Below are positions 6,433 to 13,011 of a DNA stretch of 19,251 bases, piece after piece (within the stretch, counting starts at the first letter, position 1; each line of letters opens with the position of its first letter). A program made the translations under genes and the position numbers. The notes under the pieces were generated by a model. That model worked only from the letters and a program-made list of their open reading frames with translations, was not told the origin of the DNA and did no database searches. Source of the stretch: Flavobacteriaceae bacterium (lineage in GTDB: Bacteria > Bacteroidota > Bacteroidia > Flavobacteriales > Flavobacteriaceae); NCBI GenBank assembly GCA_019752245.1, contig JAIEMH010000216.1, positions 1 to 19,251 of the forward strand, written 5' to 3'.

Positions 6433-6900
6433 ATGACAACAATAAACCTAATAACAAAAATAAACGCACCAAAAAAAATCGTTTTTAACCTTTCAAGAAA
6501 CATCGATATTCATCAAAACTCTGCAAGTCAAACCAATGAAAAAGCGATTGATGGCGTAACATCAGGATTGATAAATTACAATGAAACGGTAACCTGGCGT
6601 GGCAAGCATTTTGGATTTTATCTAACACATAAAAGCCGAATGACCGCAATGGATTTCTACGATTATTTTGTAGATGAAATGGAAGAAGGAAAATTCAAAT
6701 CGTTTAAGCACGAACATTCTTTTGTGGAAAAAGATGGGAAAACTGTCATGATTGACAACCTAAATTATGAAACGCCGTTTGGAATTTTCGGACAATTATT
6801 TGATAAAATGATTCTTAAAAAACATTTGACCAATTTCATTATCCAAAGAAATAAAGTTTTGAAAGAATTAGCTGAAAAACACAACCAAACTCATCCATAA
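6433..6900 (+). CDS. SRPBCC-fold (START/Bet v 1-like) protein
   Basis: A protein of 155 residues with the layout of cytoplasmic SRPBCC proteins: an N-terminal strand INLITKINAPKKIVFNLSRNIDIHQNSA, then TSGLINYNETVTWRGKHFGFYLTHKSRMTAMD, FVDEMEEGKFKSFKHEHSF, NLNYETPFGIFGQLFDKM, and a long C-terminal helix (about 120-150). Such folds hold hydrophobic ligands; the ligand cannot be predicted. The start is ATG 6433, one base after the upstream stop. An in-frame TTG at 6412 would add seven residues unlike the family start. This is the last gene of the operon. Its final 33 nt overlap the 3' end of the oppositely oriented UbiA-like gene. Confidence 0.85.
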   Translation: MTTINLITKINAPKKIVFNLSRNIDIHQNSASQTNEKAIDGVTSGLINYNETVTWRGKHFGFYLTHKSRMTAMDFYDYFVDEMEEGKFKSFKHEHSFVEKDGKTVMIDNLNYETPFGIFGQLFDKMILKKHLTNFIIQRNKVLKELAEKHNQTHP

Positions 6901-7683
6901 AACTGGAATTAATTCTACCCAAAACGAAGAATAATATCTCGATTTTTTCTCATTTGCATAAATCAGAAATGAAGCCGTTATCAAGAATAATATCAGATTA
7001 ATTATCAATTGAAACTGGATAAAATTTGTTTTAAAAAATTCTAGAAAATAGAAAACCACAAGCAGACATAATCCTAAAATTTTAGTTCTCTTCACTCCTA
7101 TTTTCTGCGGAACGGTTTGCAAATGCGGATCATCAGTTTGTAAATCGATAATTTCGAAAATTAATATCAGTACAAAAACTAAAATAAATCGTTGTAAACA
7201 TTTCAGATAAAAATCAGATGTAATGGCGATTTCAGCATCCAAAACAGGTAAAATCACGGTAACTCCAACCCAACATAAAGCCACAATATAAATTTTAATT
7301 CCAGCCCAATTTCGGGCATTTTTTCTATTTGGAAAAAAAGGTAATGTGTACAATAAAGTCAATACCAGAAATATAAATCCAATAATTTGTGTAGTTTTCT
7401 GAAGCTGAAAGAAAAAATATCCCGAAGCAATCAATGCAACAAAACTCAACGTTGCAATTGCTTTCAATTCGTTTCGCATCGCTCTTTTTTGAGTTCGGGC
7501 AAGCGCATCGTATTTTACAAAATTATAACCGACGATAGTTCCAAAAAAAGTAAAATATCCAACGTAATTATCATCGGGAATTTCAAACATGAACTGCGTC
7601 ATTTTTACCAACGAAAACACCGACAAAGCTACGTGAATACTGCTGTTTATATAAAAATTGAAAAGTTTCTTGAGAAATTGCAT
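6868..7683 (-). CDS. Divergent UbiA-superfamily membrane protein
   Basis: A 271-residue protein with about eight to nine membrane helices. UbiA features can be recognised: the first motif region YNFVKYDALARTQKR (Asn54, Asp59), LYTLPFFPNRKNARNWAGIKIY (about 111-132), and a second motif FEIIDLQTDDPHLQTVPQKIGVKRTK (about 176-201) with Asp180, Asp184 and Asp185. The family transfers prenyl chains inside the membrane, for example in menaquinone or haem O synthesis. The first Asp-rich motif is reduced here, lacking the second Asp, so the activity is uncertain and the substrate unknown. A TAATTTTG -7 box sits four bases before the ATG. Its last 33 nt lie under the end of the SRPBCC gene on the other strand. 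Confidence 0.7.
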   Translation of the reverse strand: MQFLKKLFNFYINSSIHVALSVFSLVKMTQFMFEIPDDNYVGYFTFFGTIVGYNFVKYDALARTQKRAMRNELKAIATLSFVALIASGYFFFQLQKTTQIIGFIFLVLTLLYTLPFFPNRKNARNWAGIKIYIVALCWVGVTVILPVLDAEIAITSDFYLKCLQRFILVFVLILIFEIIDLQTDDPHLQTVPQKIGVKRTKILGLCLLVVFYFLEFFKTNFIQFQLIINLILFLITASFLIYANEKKSRYYSSFWVELIPVLWMSLVVFFS

Positions 7684-7687
7684 CTTA

Positions 7688-7695
7688 CAAAATTA
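7688..7695 (-). promoter_or_regulatory. -7 box of the UbiA-like gene
   Basis: On the minus strand, TAATTTTG reads from 7695 to 7688, a full match to TAnnTTTG. Only four bases separate it from the ATG ending at 7683, so the mRNA would be leaderless or nearly so. No TTG stands at the ideal -33 distance. Confidence 0.6.
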
Positions 7696-7781
7696 ATCAA
7701 TCTGTTAATAAGACACGATTTTAGTTAACAATTTCTCAAAATATTACACCTTGTTTAACTTAAAATTAGAAGTTTAATAAT

Positions 7782-7789
7782 TACTTTTG
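7782..7789 (+). promoter_or_regulatory. -7 box of gcvP
   Basis: TACTTTTG fully matches TAnnTTTG. The -33 position holds TTA rather than TTG. The implied 5' leader is about 63 nt, rich in A, C and T. I see no obvious glycine-riboswitch core in it. Confidence 0.6.
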
Positions 7790-7857
7790 TTCTCGCAAAA
7801 CATTTTTTGTTTTACGTCAAAACAAACACAACTAAACACACTTTTTATTTTATTTTA

Positions 7858-10701
7858 ATGAAAACAGACGCATTTGCATTACGCCACATAGGTCCAAGTG
7901 AAAACGACCTACAACATATGTTCAAAACTATTGGAGTAGAAAATTTTGAACAATTAGTTTACGAAACTTTACCGGACGATATCCGTTTAAAAGCAGATTT
8001 GGATTTGGAACCTGCAATGACAGAATATGAATTTGCAAACCATATTAAAAAATTAGGTGACAAAAATAAAATGTTCCAATCGTACATTGGTTTGGGATAC
8101 AATCAGGCGATAATTCCTGCGGTTATTCAAAGAAATGTTTTTGAAAATCCAGGTTGGTATACTGCTTACACACCTTATCAGGCAGAAATTGCACAAGGTC
8201 GTTTGGAAGCAATTCTGAATTTTCAAACCATGGTAATCGAATTATCTGGAATGCAAATTGCAAATGCTTCACTTCTTGATGAAGGAACTGCTGCTGCTGA
8301 AGCAATGGCGTTACTTTTTGACGTTCGTTCTAGAGATCAGAAGAAAAATAATGTGAATAAATTTTTCGTTTCTGAAGAAATTTTGCCACAAACATTATCC
8401 GTTTTACAAACACGTTCTACTCCAATTGGTGTGGAATTAGTTATAGGAAATCATGAAGAATTCGACTTCTCGACAGAATTTTTTGGAGCGATTCTTCAGT
8501 ATCCAGGAAAATTTGGTCAGGTTCATGATTACGCTGGATTTATCGCTAAAGCAAAATCTAACGAAATTAAAGTTGCCGTTGGAGCTGATATTTTATCATT
8601 GGTAAAATTGACTTCTCCAGGAGAAATGGGCGCTGATGTTGTTTTTGGAACAACACAACGTTTCGGAATTCCATTAGGATATGGCGGACCACATGCTGCT
8701 TATTTTGCAACAAAAGAAGAATACAAACGTTCGATGCCAGGAAGAATTATCGGTGTAACAATTGATACGAATGGTAATCGTGCACTTCGTATGGCATTAC
8801 AGACTCGTGAGCAACACATTAAACGTGATAAAGCAACTTCAAATATTTGTACAGCACAGGTTTTGTTATCTGTAATGGCTGGAATGTATGCAGTTTATCA
8901 TGGTCCAAAAGGTTTAAAATATATTGCTGATAAAGTTCATGCTTCGGCTGTAACCTTGGCAAATGAATTAGAAAAACTAGGTTTATACCAAATAAATACA
9001 GCTTATTTCGATACAATTGTAATCAAAACTGATGCTAAGAAAGTTCGTGAAATTGCAGAATTAAACGAAGTTAACTTTTATTATGTAGATGAAAATACAG
9101 TTTCAATTTCGTTAAACGAAACTACAAGTATTACTGATTTGAACAAAATCGTTTCCATATTTGCGGAAGCGACAGGAAAACAAGCAACTGAATTTAATAC
9201 TTTATTAAAAACAGAATTACTTTCGTCAAATTTAGAAAGAACATCTACATTTTTACAACATGATGTTTTCAACAAATACCATTCGGAAACCGCTTTAATG
9301 CGTTACATAAAAATGTTGGAACGTAAAGATTTAGCTTTGAATCACTCGATGATTTCGCTTGGATCTTGCACCATGAAATTGAATGCCGCTTCAGAAATGT
9401 TGCCTTTAAGTATGGCACAATGGAATAACATTCACCCATTTGCACCATTAGATCAAGCACAAGGATATCAAGAAATGTTGGCTAAATTAGAACAACAATT
9501 AAACGTAATCACTGGTTTTGCAGGAACAACTTTACAGCCAAATTCTGGTGCACAAGGAGAATATGCAGGATTAATGGTTATTCGTGCATACCACCAATCT
9601 CGTGGTGATCACCACAGAAATATTGCTTTGATTCCATCATCGGCACACGGAACAAATCCGGCTTCGGCAGCAATGGCAGGAATGCAGGTTGTGGTTACAA
9701 AAACATTAGAAAACGGAAACATCGACGTAGATGATTTACGTGAAAAAGCACTTTTACATAAAGATAATTTATCGTGTTTAATGGTAACTTATCCTTCAAC
9801 GCACGGAGTTTTTGAAAGCGCTATTAGAGAAATTACACAACTTATCCACGATAATGGTGGACAAGTGTATATGGATGGTGCCAACATGAACGCTCAAGTT
9901 GGATTAACAAATCCGGCTACAATTGGTGCTGACGTTTGTCACCTGAATTTACATAAAACATTCGCGATTCCTCATGGTGGCGGTGGCCCAGGAGTTGGCC
10001 CAATTTGCGTTGCACCGCAATTAGTTCCGTTTTTACCAACAAATCCAGTGATTCCAACTGGTGGAGAAAATGCGATTACAGCAATTTCTGCTGCACCTTG
10101 GGGTTCTGCTTTGGTATGCTTAATTTCTTACGGATACATCTGTATGCTAGGTGCAGAAGGTTTGAAAAGCTCAACTCAACATGCCATTTTAAATGCCAAT
10201 TACATCAAAGAAAAATTAAGCGGTCATTACGCAACTTTATATTCTGGAGAAATGGGTCGCGCGGCACACGAAATGATTTTGGAATGCCGTCCATTTAAAG
10301 AAAAAGGAATTGAAGTAACCGATATTGCAAAACGATTGATGGATTACGGATTTCATGCTCCAACAGTTTCGTTTCCTGTAGCTGGAACCTTAATGATTGA
10401 ACCTACTGAAAGTGAAAACTTAGAAGAATTAGATCGTTTTTGTGATGCTATGATTTCTATCAGAAAAGAAATTGAAGCAGCAACAGCAGAGGATGCTAAC
10501 AATGTTTTGAAAAATGCGCCTCATACTTTAGCAATGGTTACAACTGACAATTGGATTTATCCTTACACTCGTGAACAAGCAGCTTTCCCATTGGATTATA
10601 TTGCAGAAAATAAATTCTGGCCAACAGTTCGTCGTGTTGATGAAGCGTATGGTGATAGAAATTTAAACTGTAGTTGTGCTCCGATTGAAGCATATATGTA
10701 A
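7858..10701 (+). CDS. gcvP: Glycine dehydrogenase (decarboxylating), glycine cleavage P-protein
   Basis: The single-chain form of the P-protein, 947 residues, with both halves present. It removes CO2 from glycine and passes the aminomethyl group to the lipoyl arm of GcvH. It starts with FALRHIGPSENDLQHM, the usual GcvP opening. The C-terminal half has the PLP site HLNLHKTFAIPHGGGGPG, with the Schiff-base lysine at about residue 700, preceded by SSAHGTNPASAAMAGM and YPSTHGVFE. It ends with DNWIYPYTREQAAFP. The start is ATG 7858 rather than an in-frame ATG 51 nt earlier, because the conserved N terminus begins here and the earlier start would lie almost at the predicted transcription start. gcvT and gcvH are not in the window. 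A strong hairpin terminator follows. Confidence 0.97.
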   Translation: MKTDAFALRHIGPSENDLQHMFKTIGVENFEQLVYETLPDDIRLKADLDLEPAMTEYEFANHIKKLGDKNKMFQSYIGLGYNQAIIPAVIQRNVFENPGWYTAYTPYQAEIAQGRLEAILNFQTMVIELSGMQIANASLLDEGTAAAEAMALLFDVRSRDQKKNNVNKFFVSEEILPQTLSVLQTRSTPIGVELVIGNHEEFDFSTEFFGAILQYPGKFGQVHDYAGFIAKAKSNEIKVAVGADILSLVKLTSPGEMGADVVFGTTQRFGIPLGYGGPHAAYFATKEEYKRSMPGRIIGVTIDTNGNRALRMALQTREQHIKRDKATSNICTAQVLLSVMAGMYAVYHGPKGLKYIADKVHASAVTLANELEKLGLYQINTAYFDTIVIKTDAKKVREIAELNEVNFYYVDENTVSISLNETTSITDLNKIVSIFAEATGKQATEFNTLLKTELLSSNLERTSTFLQHDVFNKYHSETALMRYIKMLERKDLALNHSMISLGSCTMKLNAASEMLPLSMAQWNNIHPFAPLDQAQGYQEMLAKLEQQLNVITGFAGTTLQPNSGAQGEYAGLMVIRAYHQSRGDHHRNIALIPSSAHGTNPASAAMAGMQVVVTKTLENGNIDVDDLREKALLHKDNLSCLMVTYPSTHGVFESAIREITQLIHDNGGQVYMDGANMNAQVGLTNPATIGADVCHLNLHKTFAIPHGGGGPGVGPICVAPQLVPFLPTNPVIPTGGENAITAISAAPWGSALVCLISYGYICMLGAEGLKSSTQHAILNANYIKEKLSGHYATLYSGEMGRAAHEMILECRPFKEKGIEVTDIAKRLMDYGFHAPTVSFPVAGTLMIEPTESENLEELDRFCDAMISIRKEIEAATAEDANNVLKNAPHTLAMVTTDNWIYPYTREQAAFPLDYIAENKFWPTVRRVDEAYGDRNLNCSCAPIEAYM

Positions 10702-10732
10702 TTTAAAGTGCTAAGTTAGAAATACAAATATT

Positions 10733-10770
10733 AAGGTTTCAAGTTTTTATAATTTGAAACCTTTTTCTTT
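10733..10770 (+). terminator. Terminator after gcvP
   Basis: A perfect 10-bp stem, AAGGTTTCAA 10733-10742 with TTGAAACCTT 10754-10763, encloses an 11-nt loop and runs into a T-rich tail (TTTTTCTTT, overlapping the arm end). It begins 31 nt after the gcvP stop. Confidence 0.85.
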
Positions 10771-10772
10771 CA

Positions 10773-10790
10773 AACTGATTTTTATCAGTT
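10773..10790. promoter_or_regulatory. Fnr/Crp-like palindrome upstream of the truncated haemoglobin gene
   Basis: AACTGAT, TTTT, ATCAGTT form a perfect 18-bp palindrome. Its core CTGAT-N4-ATCAG differs by one base per arm from the Fnr consensus TTGAT-N4-ATCAA. Its centre is 10781.5. A transcription start about 5 nt after the -7 box (near 10823) puts it at about -41.5, the usual place of a class II activator site. Binding is inferred. Confidence 0.55.
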
Positions 10791-10810
10791 AATATAAAAT
10801 TGAATTACAC

Positions 10811-10818
10811 TATTTTTG
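10811..10818 (+). promoter_or_regulatory. -7 box of the truncated haemoglobin gene
   Basis: TATTTTTG fully matches TAnnTTTG, 17 nt before the ATG at 10836. The -33 position has TTA instead of TTG and lies at the edge of the palindrome 10773-10790, as might be expected for an activator-dependent promoter. Confidence 0.65.
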
Positions 10819-10835
10819 AAATTTAAATGTAAATA

Positions 10836-11213
10836 ATGACAGACATACAAAATCAAGACGATTTATATCTTTTGGTAGATGAATTTTACAAAAAACTTCT
10901 TTCTGATAAATCAATTTCATACATTTTTACCGATGTTGTAAAAATTCATCTTGAAGAACATTTACCAATTTTGGTCACATTTTGGTCGCAAGCCATTTTA
11001 GGAACTGGTGGTTATTCTAAAAATCTTACTCAAATTCATTTAGACATAAATGACAAAGAATATCTTTCGCCAGAATTATTTAAAATTTGGTTACACCACT
11101 TTTTCTCTGCTGTTGATGAAAACTTTAAAGGTGAAAATTCAGAAAAAATAAAGACTCAAGCTTTAAGTATCGCAACAGTTATGCAAATAAAAATTTCGCA
11201 AAAAAAGCAGTAA
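10836..11213 (+). CDS. Group III truncated haemoglobin
   Basis: A 125-residue haem protein of the 2-on-2 globin group III (Ctb-like). By alignment from memory with Campylobacter Ctb, the key residues are present: distal Tyr B10 as Tyr18 (EFYKK), His E7 as His42 (EEHLPI), FW at 49-50, proximal His F8 as His68 (QIHLDI) and Trp G8 as Trp85 (FKIWL). Group III globins bind O2 and NO and are linked to nitrosative stress or oxygen handling; the reaction is not fully settled. The gene stands alone, behind the gcvP terminator, with its own -7 box and an Fnr-like palindrome. The predicted leader is only about 12 nt. Confidence 0.9.
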   Translation: MTDIQNQDDLYLLVDEFYKKLLSDKSISYIFTDVVKIHLEEHLPILVTFWSQAILGTGGYSKNLTQIHLDINDKEYLSPELFKIWLHHFFSAVDENFKGENSEKIKTQALSIATVMQIKISQKKQ

Positions 11214-11303
11214 TATTATATTATTAATAAAAAAATCAATTTATTTTGATAATTTCACAATAGTATGCGTGCATAATAATTTTTATATGATTAATTGATT
11301 TAT

Positions 11304-11311
11304 TATCTTTA
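11304..11311 (+). promoter_or_regulatory. Possible -7 box of the KAS III-like gene
   Basis: TATCTTTA matches TAnnTTTG except for the last base, 33 nt before the ATG at 11345. There is no clear -33 TTG. It is the only candidate in this gap. Confidence 0.35.
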
Positions 11312-11344
11312 AATTTACAATAGAATCTATCATTAACAACCGCA

Positions 11345-12406
11345 ATGAATATAAAAATAACTGGATCTGGAAGTTATATTCCTACCGAAATAGTGTGTAA
11401 TAGCGATTTTGCAAATCATAAATTTTTGAATGAAGATGGAACTCCTTTTGCGCAATCAAATGACATTATTACTCAGAAATTTAAAGGCATTACTGGAATT
11501 CAAGAGCGCAGGTATGTTACAAATGATTTATTAACTTCTGACATTGCATTTATAGCAGCCAAAAAAGCTGTTGAAAATGCAAATATTGATCCAGAAACTT
11601 TAGATTATATAATATTTGCTCATAATTTTGGTAACGTAAAACAAGGAGCGATTCAAGCTGACCTACTACCCAGTTTAGCCACAAGAGTAAAACACGATTT
11701 ACGAATAAAAAATCCAAAATGCGTTGCATACGATATGCTTTTTGGATGTCCTGGTTGGGTTGAAGGTGTAATTCAGGCAACTGCATTTATAAAAGCTGGA
11801 ATGGCTAAAAAATGTTTAGTTATTGGAGCCGAAACCCTATCAAGAGTTGTTGATCCGCATGATAGAGATTCTATGATTTATTCTGATGGCGCAGGAGCAA
11901 CAATTATTGAAGCTAAAGATGGCGAAAGTGAAGGAATTCTTGCCCATGAATCGGCTACTTTTGCTTATGACGAGGCAAACTATTTATTCTTTGGAAATTC
12001 ATTCAACAAAACGCACGATCCAAACGTTAGATACATCAAAATGCATGGAAGAAAAATTTACGAATTTGCTTTAAGCAATGTTCCAAATGCCATGAAAGAA
12101 TGTCTTGACAATAGCGGAATAGATATTAGTCAATTAAAAAAAATATTGATTCACCAAGCTAATGAAAAAATGGATGAAGCAATTATTCAGCGTTTCTATA
12201 AGCTTTATGAAAAAGAAGTTCCAGCCGGAATTATGCCAATGAGTATTCACAAACTTGGAAATTCAAGTGTAGCAACCGTACCAACATTATACGATTCTCT
12301 GGTAAAAGGAGAAATTGAAAACCAAGAATTAAACAAAGGCGATGTAATTATGTTTGCTTCTGTTGGCGCAGGAATGAATGTAAATGCAATTGTTTATAAA
12401 ATGTAA
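11345..12406 (+). CDS. 3-oxoacyl-ACP synthase III-like (KAS III/FabH family) enzyme
   Basis: A 353-residue thiolase-fold enzyme with the complete KAS III triad: Cys135 in MLFGCPGW, His270 in LIHQANEKMDEA and Asn306 in HKLGNSSVATVPTL. The GITGIQERRYV stretch near 48-58 and the C-terminal FASVGAGMNVNAIVYKM are also typical. FabH condenses acyl-CoA with malonyl-ACP to start fatty acid synthesis. This protein is longer than housekeeping FabH (about 317-335) and has an insert around 95-128. It stands apart from plsX, fabD or acpP, so it may serve a specialised chain (pigment, branched acyl or other ketide) rather than bulk lipid. The exact substrate cannot be read. It is flanked by the globin and a methyltransferase/glycosyltransferase pair, each apparently with its own promoter. 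Confidence 0.88.
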   Translation: MNIKITGSGSYIPTEIVCNSDFANHKFLNEDGTPFAQSNDIITQKFKGITGIQERRYVTNDLLTSDIAFIAAKKAVENANIDPETLDYIIFAHNFGNVKQGAIQADLLPSLATRVKHDLRIKNPKCVAYDMLFGCPGWVEGVIQATAFIKAGMAKKCLVIGAETLSRVVDPHDRDSMIYSDGAGATIIEAKDGESEGILAHESATFAYDEANYLFFGNSFNKTHDPNVRYIKMHGRKIYEFALSNVPNAMKECLDNSGIDISQLKKILIHQANEKMDEAIIQRFYKLYEKEVPAGIMPMSIHKLGNSSVATVPTLYDSLVKGEIENQELNKGDVIMFASVGAGMNVNAIVYKM

Positions 12407-12411
12407 GCAAA

Positions 12412-12443
12412 AAGTAGGAAGTGTAATTTAAGAAGTAGGAAGT
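12412..12443 (+). repeat. Two 11-bp direct repeats in the spacer upstream of a -7 box
   Basis: AAGTAGGAAGT occurs at 12412-12422 and again at 12433-12443, a 21-bp period or about two helical turns. The second copy ends 9 bp before the TACATTTG box at 12453. It could be a promoter-associated degenerate repeat or a binding-site pair; the function is not known. Confidence 0.6.
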
Positions 12444-12452
12444 AAAAATTAT

Positions 12453-12460
12453 TACATTTG
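12453..12460 (+). promoter_or_regulatory. -7 box of the methyltransferase gene
   Basis: TACATTTG fully matches TAnnTTTG, 20 nt before the ATG at 12481. No TTG lies at the ideal -33 distance, which is occupied by the AAGTAGGAAGT repeat. Confidence 0.6.
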
Positions 12461-12480
12461 CAACATAAATTTTATTCTTC

Positions 12481-13005
12481 ATGTACGAAAAAACATTTCC
12501 AAATAAACGCTTCAAACACACTTTAGAATTTTTACAAAAACACGTTGCTACATCTGAAACTATTTTTGATTTAGGTGTACCGAATCCGTTTTCCAAAATA
12601 ATGGAAGAAAATGGTTATACAGTTAAAAATACAACTGGAGAAGACTTAGACAATAACCAAACAGCCTTACATAAAGAAAGTTATAGCGTCTTCACAGCAT
12701 TTGAAATTTTCGAACACTTACTAAATCCTTACACCATTTTAGAAAACGTAAAATGTGATAAATTGTTAATTTCAATTCCGTTACGTTTATGGTTTTCACC
12801 TGCATACAGAAGCAAAACCGATATGTGGGACAGACATTATCATGAATTTGAAGACTGGCAATTGGACTGGCTGTTGGAAAAAACGGGTTGGAAAATTACT
12901 GCTCGTGAAAAATTTACGCATCCTGTAAAGAAAATTGGATTTAGACCTTTACTAAGATATTTCACTCCTAGATATTATATTGTTTTTGCCGAAAAAGTAA
13001 AATAA
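12481..13005 (+). CDS. SAM-dependent methyltransferase-like protein, compact
   Basis: A cytoplasmic-type protein of 174 residues with a type 11-like methyltransferase layout: TIFDLGVPNPFSKIMEENGY (about 27-46) at the place of motif I, VFTAFEIFEHLLNPYTILENV (about 70-90) as the post-motif helix, and LLISIPLRLWF (about 95-105) as the following strand. The usual D-x-G-x-G-x-G loop is changed to DLGVPNP, so SAM binding is uncertain. The FEHL segment is well kept and common in methyltransferases acting near glycan synthesis. The GT2 gene follows after 6 nt, so the two are cotranscribed and may act on the same sugar or lipid-linked product. The protein is short for the family but shows no break. 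Confidence 0.72.
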   Translation: MYEKTFPNKRFKHTLEFLQKHVATSETIFDLGVPNPFSKIMEENGYTVKNTTGEDLDNNQTALHKESYSVFTAFEIFEHLLNPYTILENVKCDKLLISIPLRLWFSPAYRSKTDMWDRHYHEFEDWQLDWLLEKTGWKITAREKFTHPVKKIGFRPLLRYFTPRYYIVFAEKVK

Positions 13006-13011
13006 AATAAA

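Noticed and set aside
7387..7728. 113-residue plus-strand open frame over the UbiA-like gene
   Set aside because: It is antisense to a recognisable membrane protein, and its product shows no domain or helix pattern.
7807..7857. In-frame ATG upstream of gcvP adding 17 residues
   Set aside because: It begins close to the predicted transcription start and gives a tail unlike GcvP. MKTDAFALRHIG at 7858 matches the family start.
7790..7857. Possible glycine riboswitch in the gcvP leader
   Set aside because: The leader is only about 63 nt, G-poor, and has no tandem aptamer-like hairpins.
10005..10298. 97-residue open frame inside gcvP on the same strand
   Set aside because: It is a shadow of the GcvP frame in a conserved PLP-binding region, with no promoter or family motifs.
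11235..11256. ATCAA-N6-TTGAT hairpin as terminator of the haemoglobin gene
   Set aside because: It has only five A/T-rich pairs and no T tract, too weak to call.
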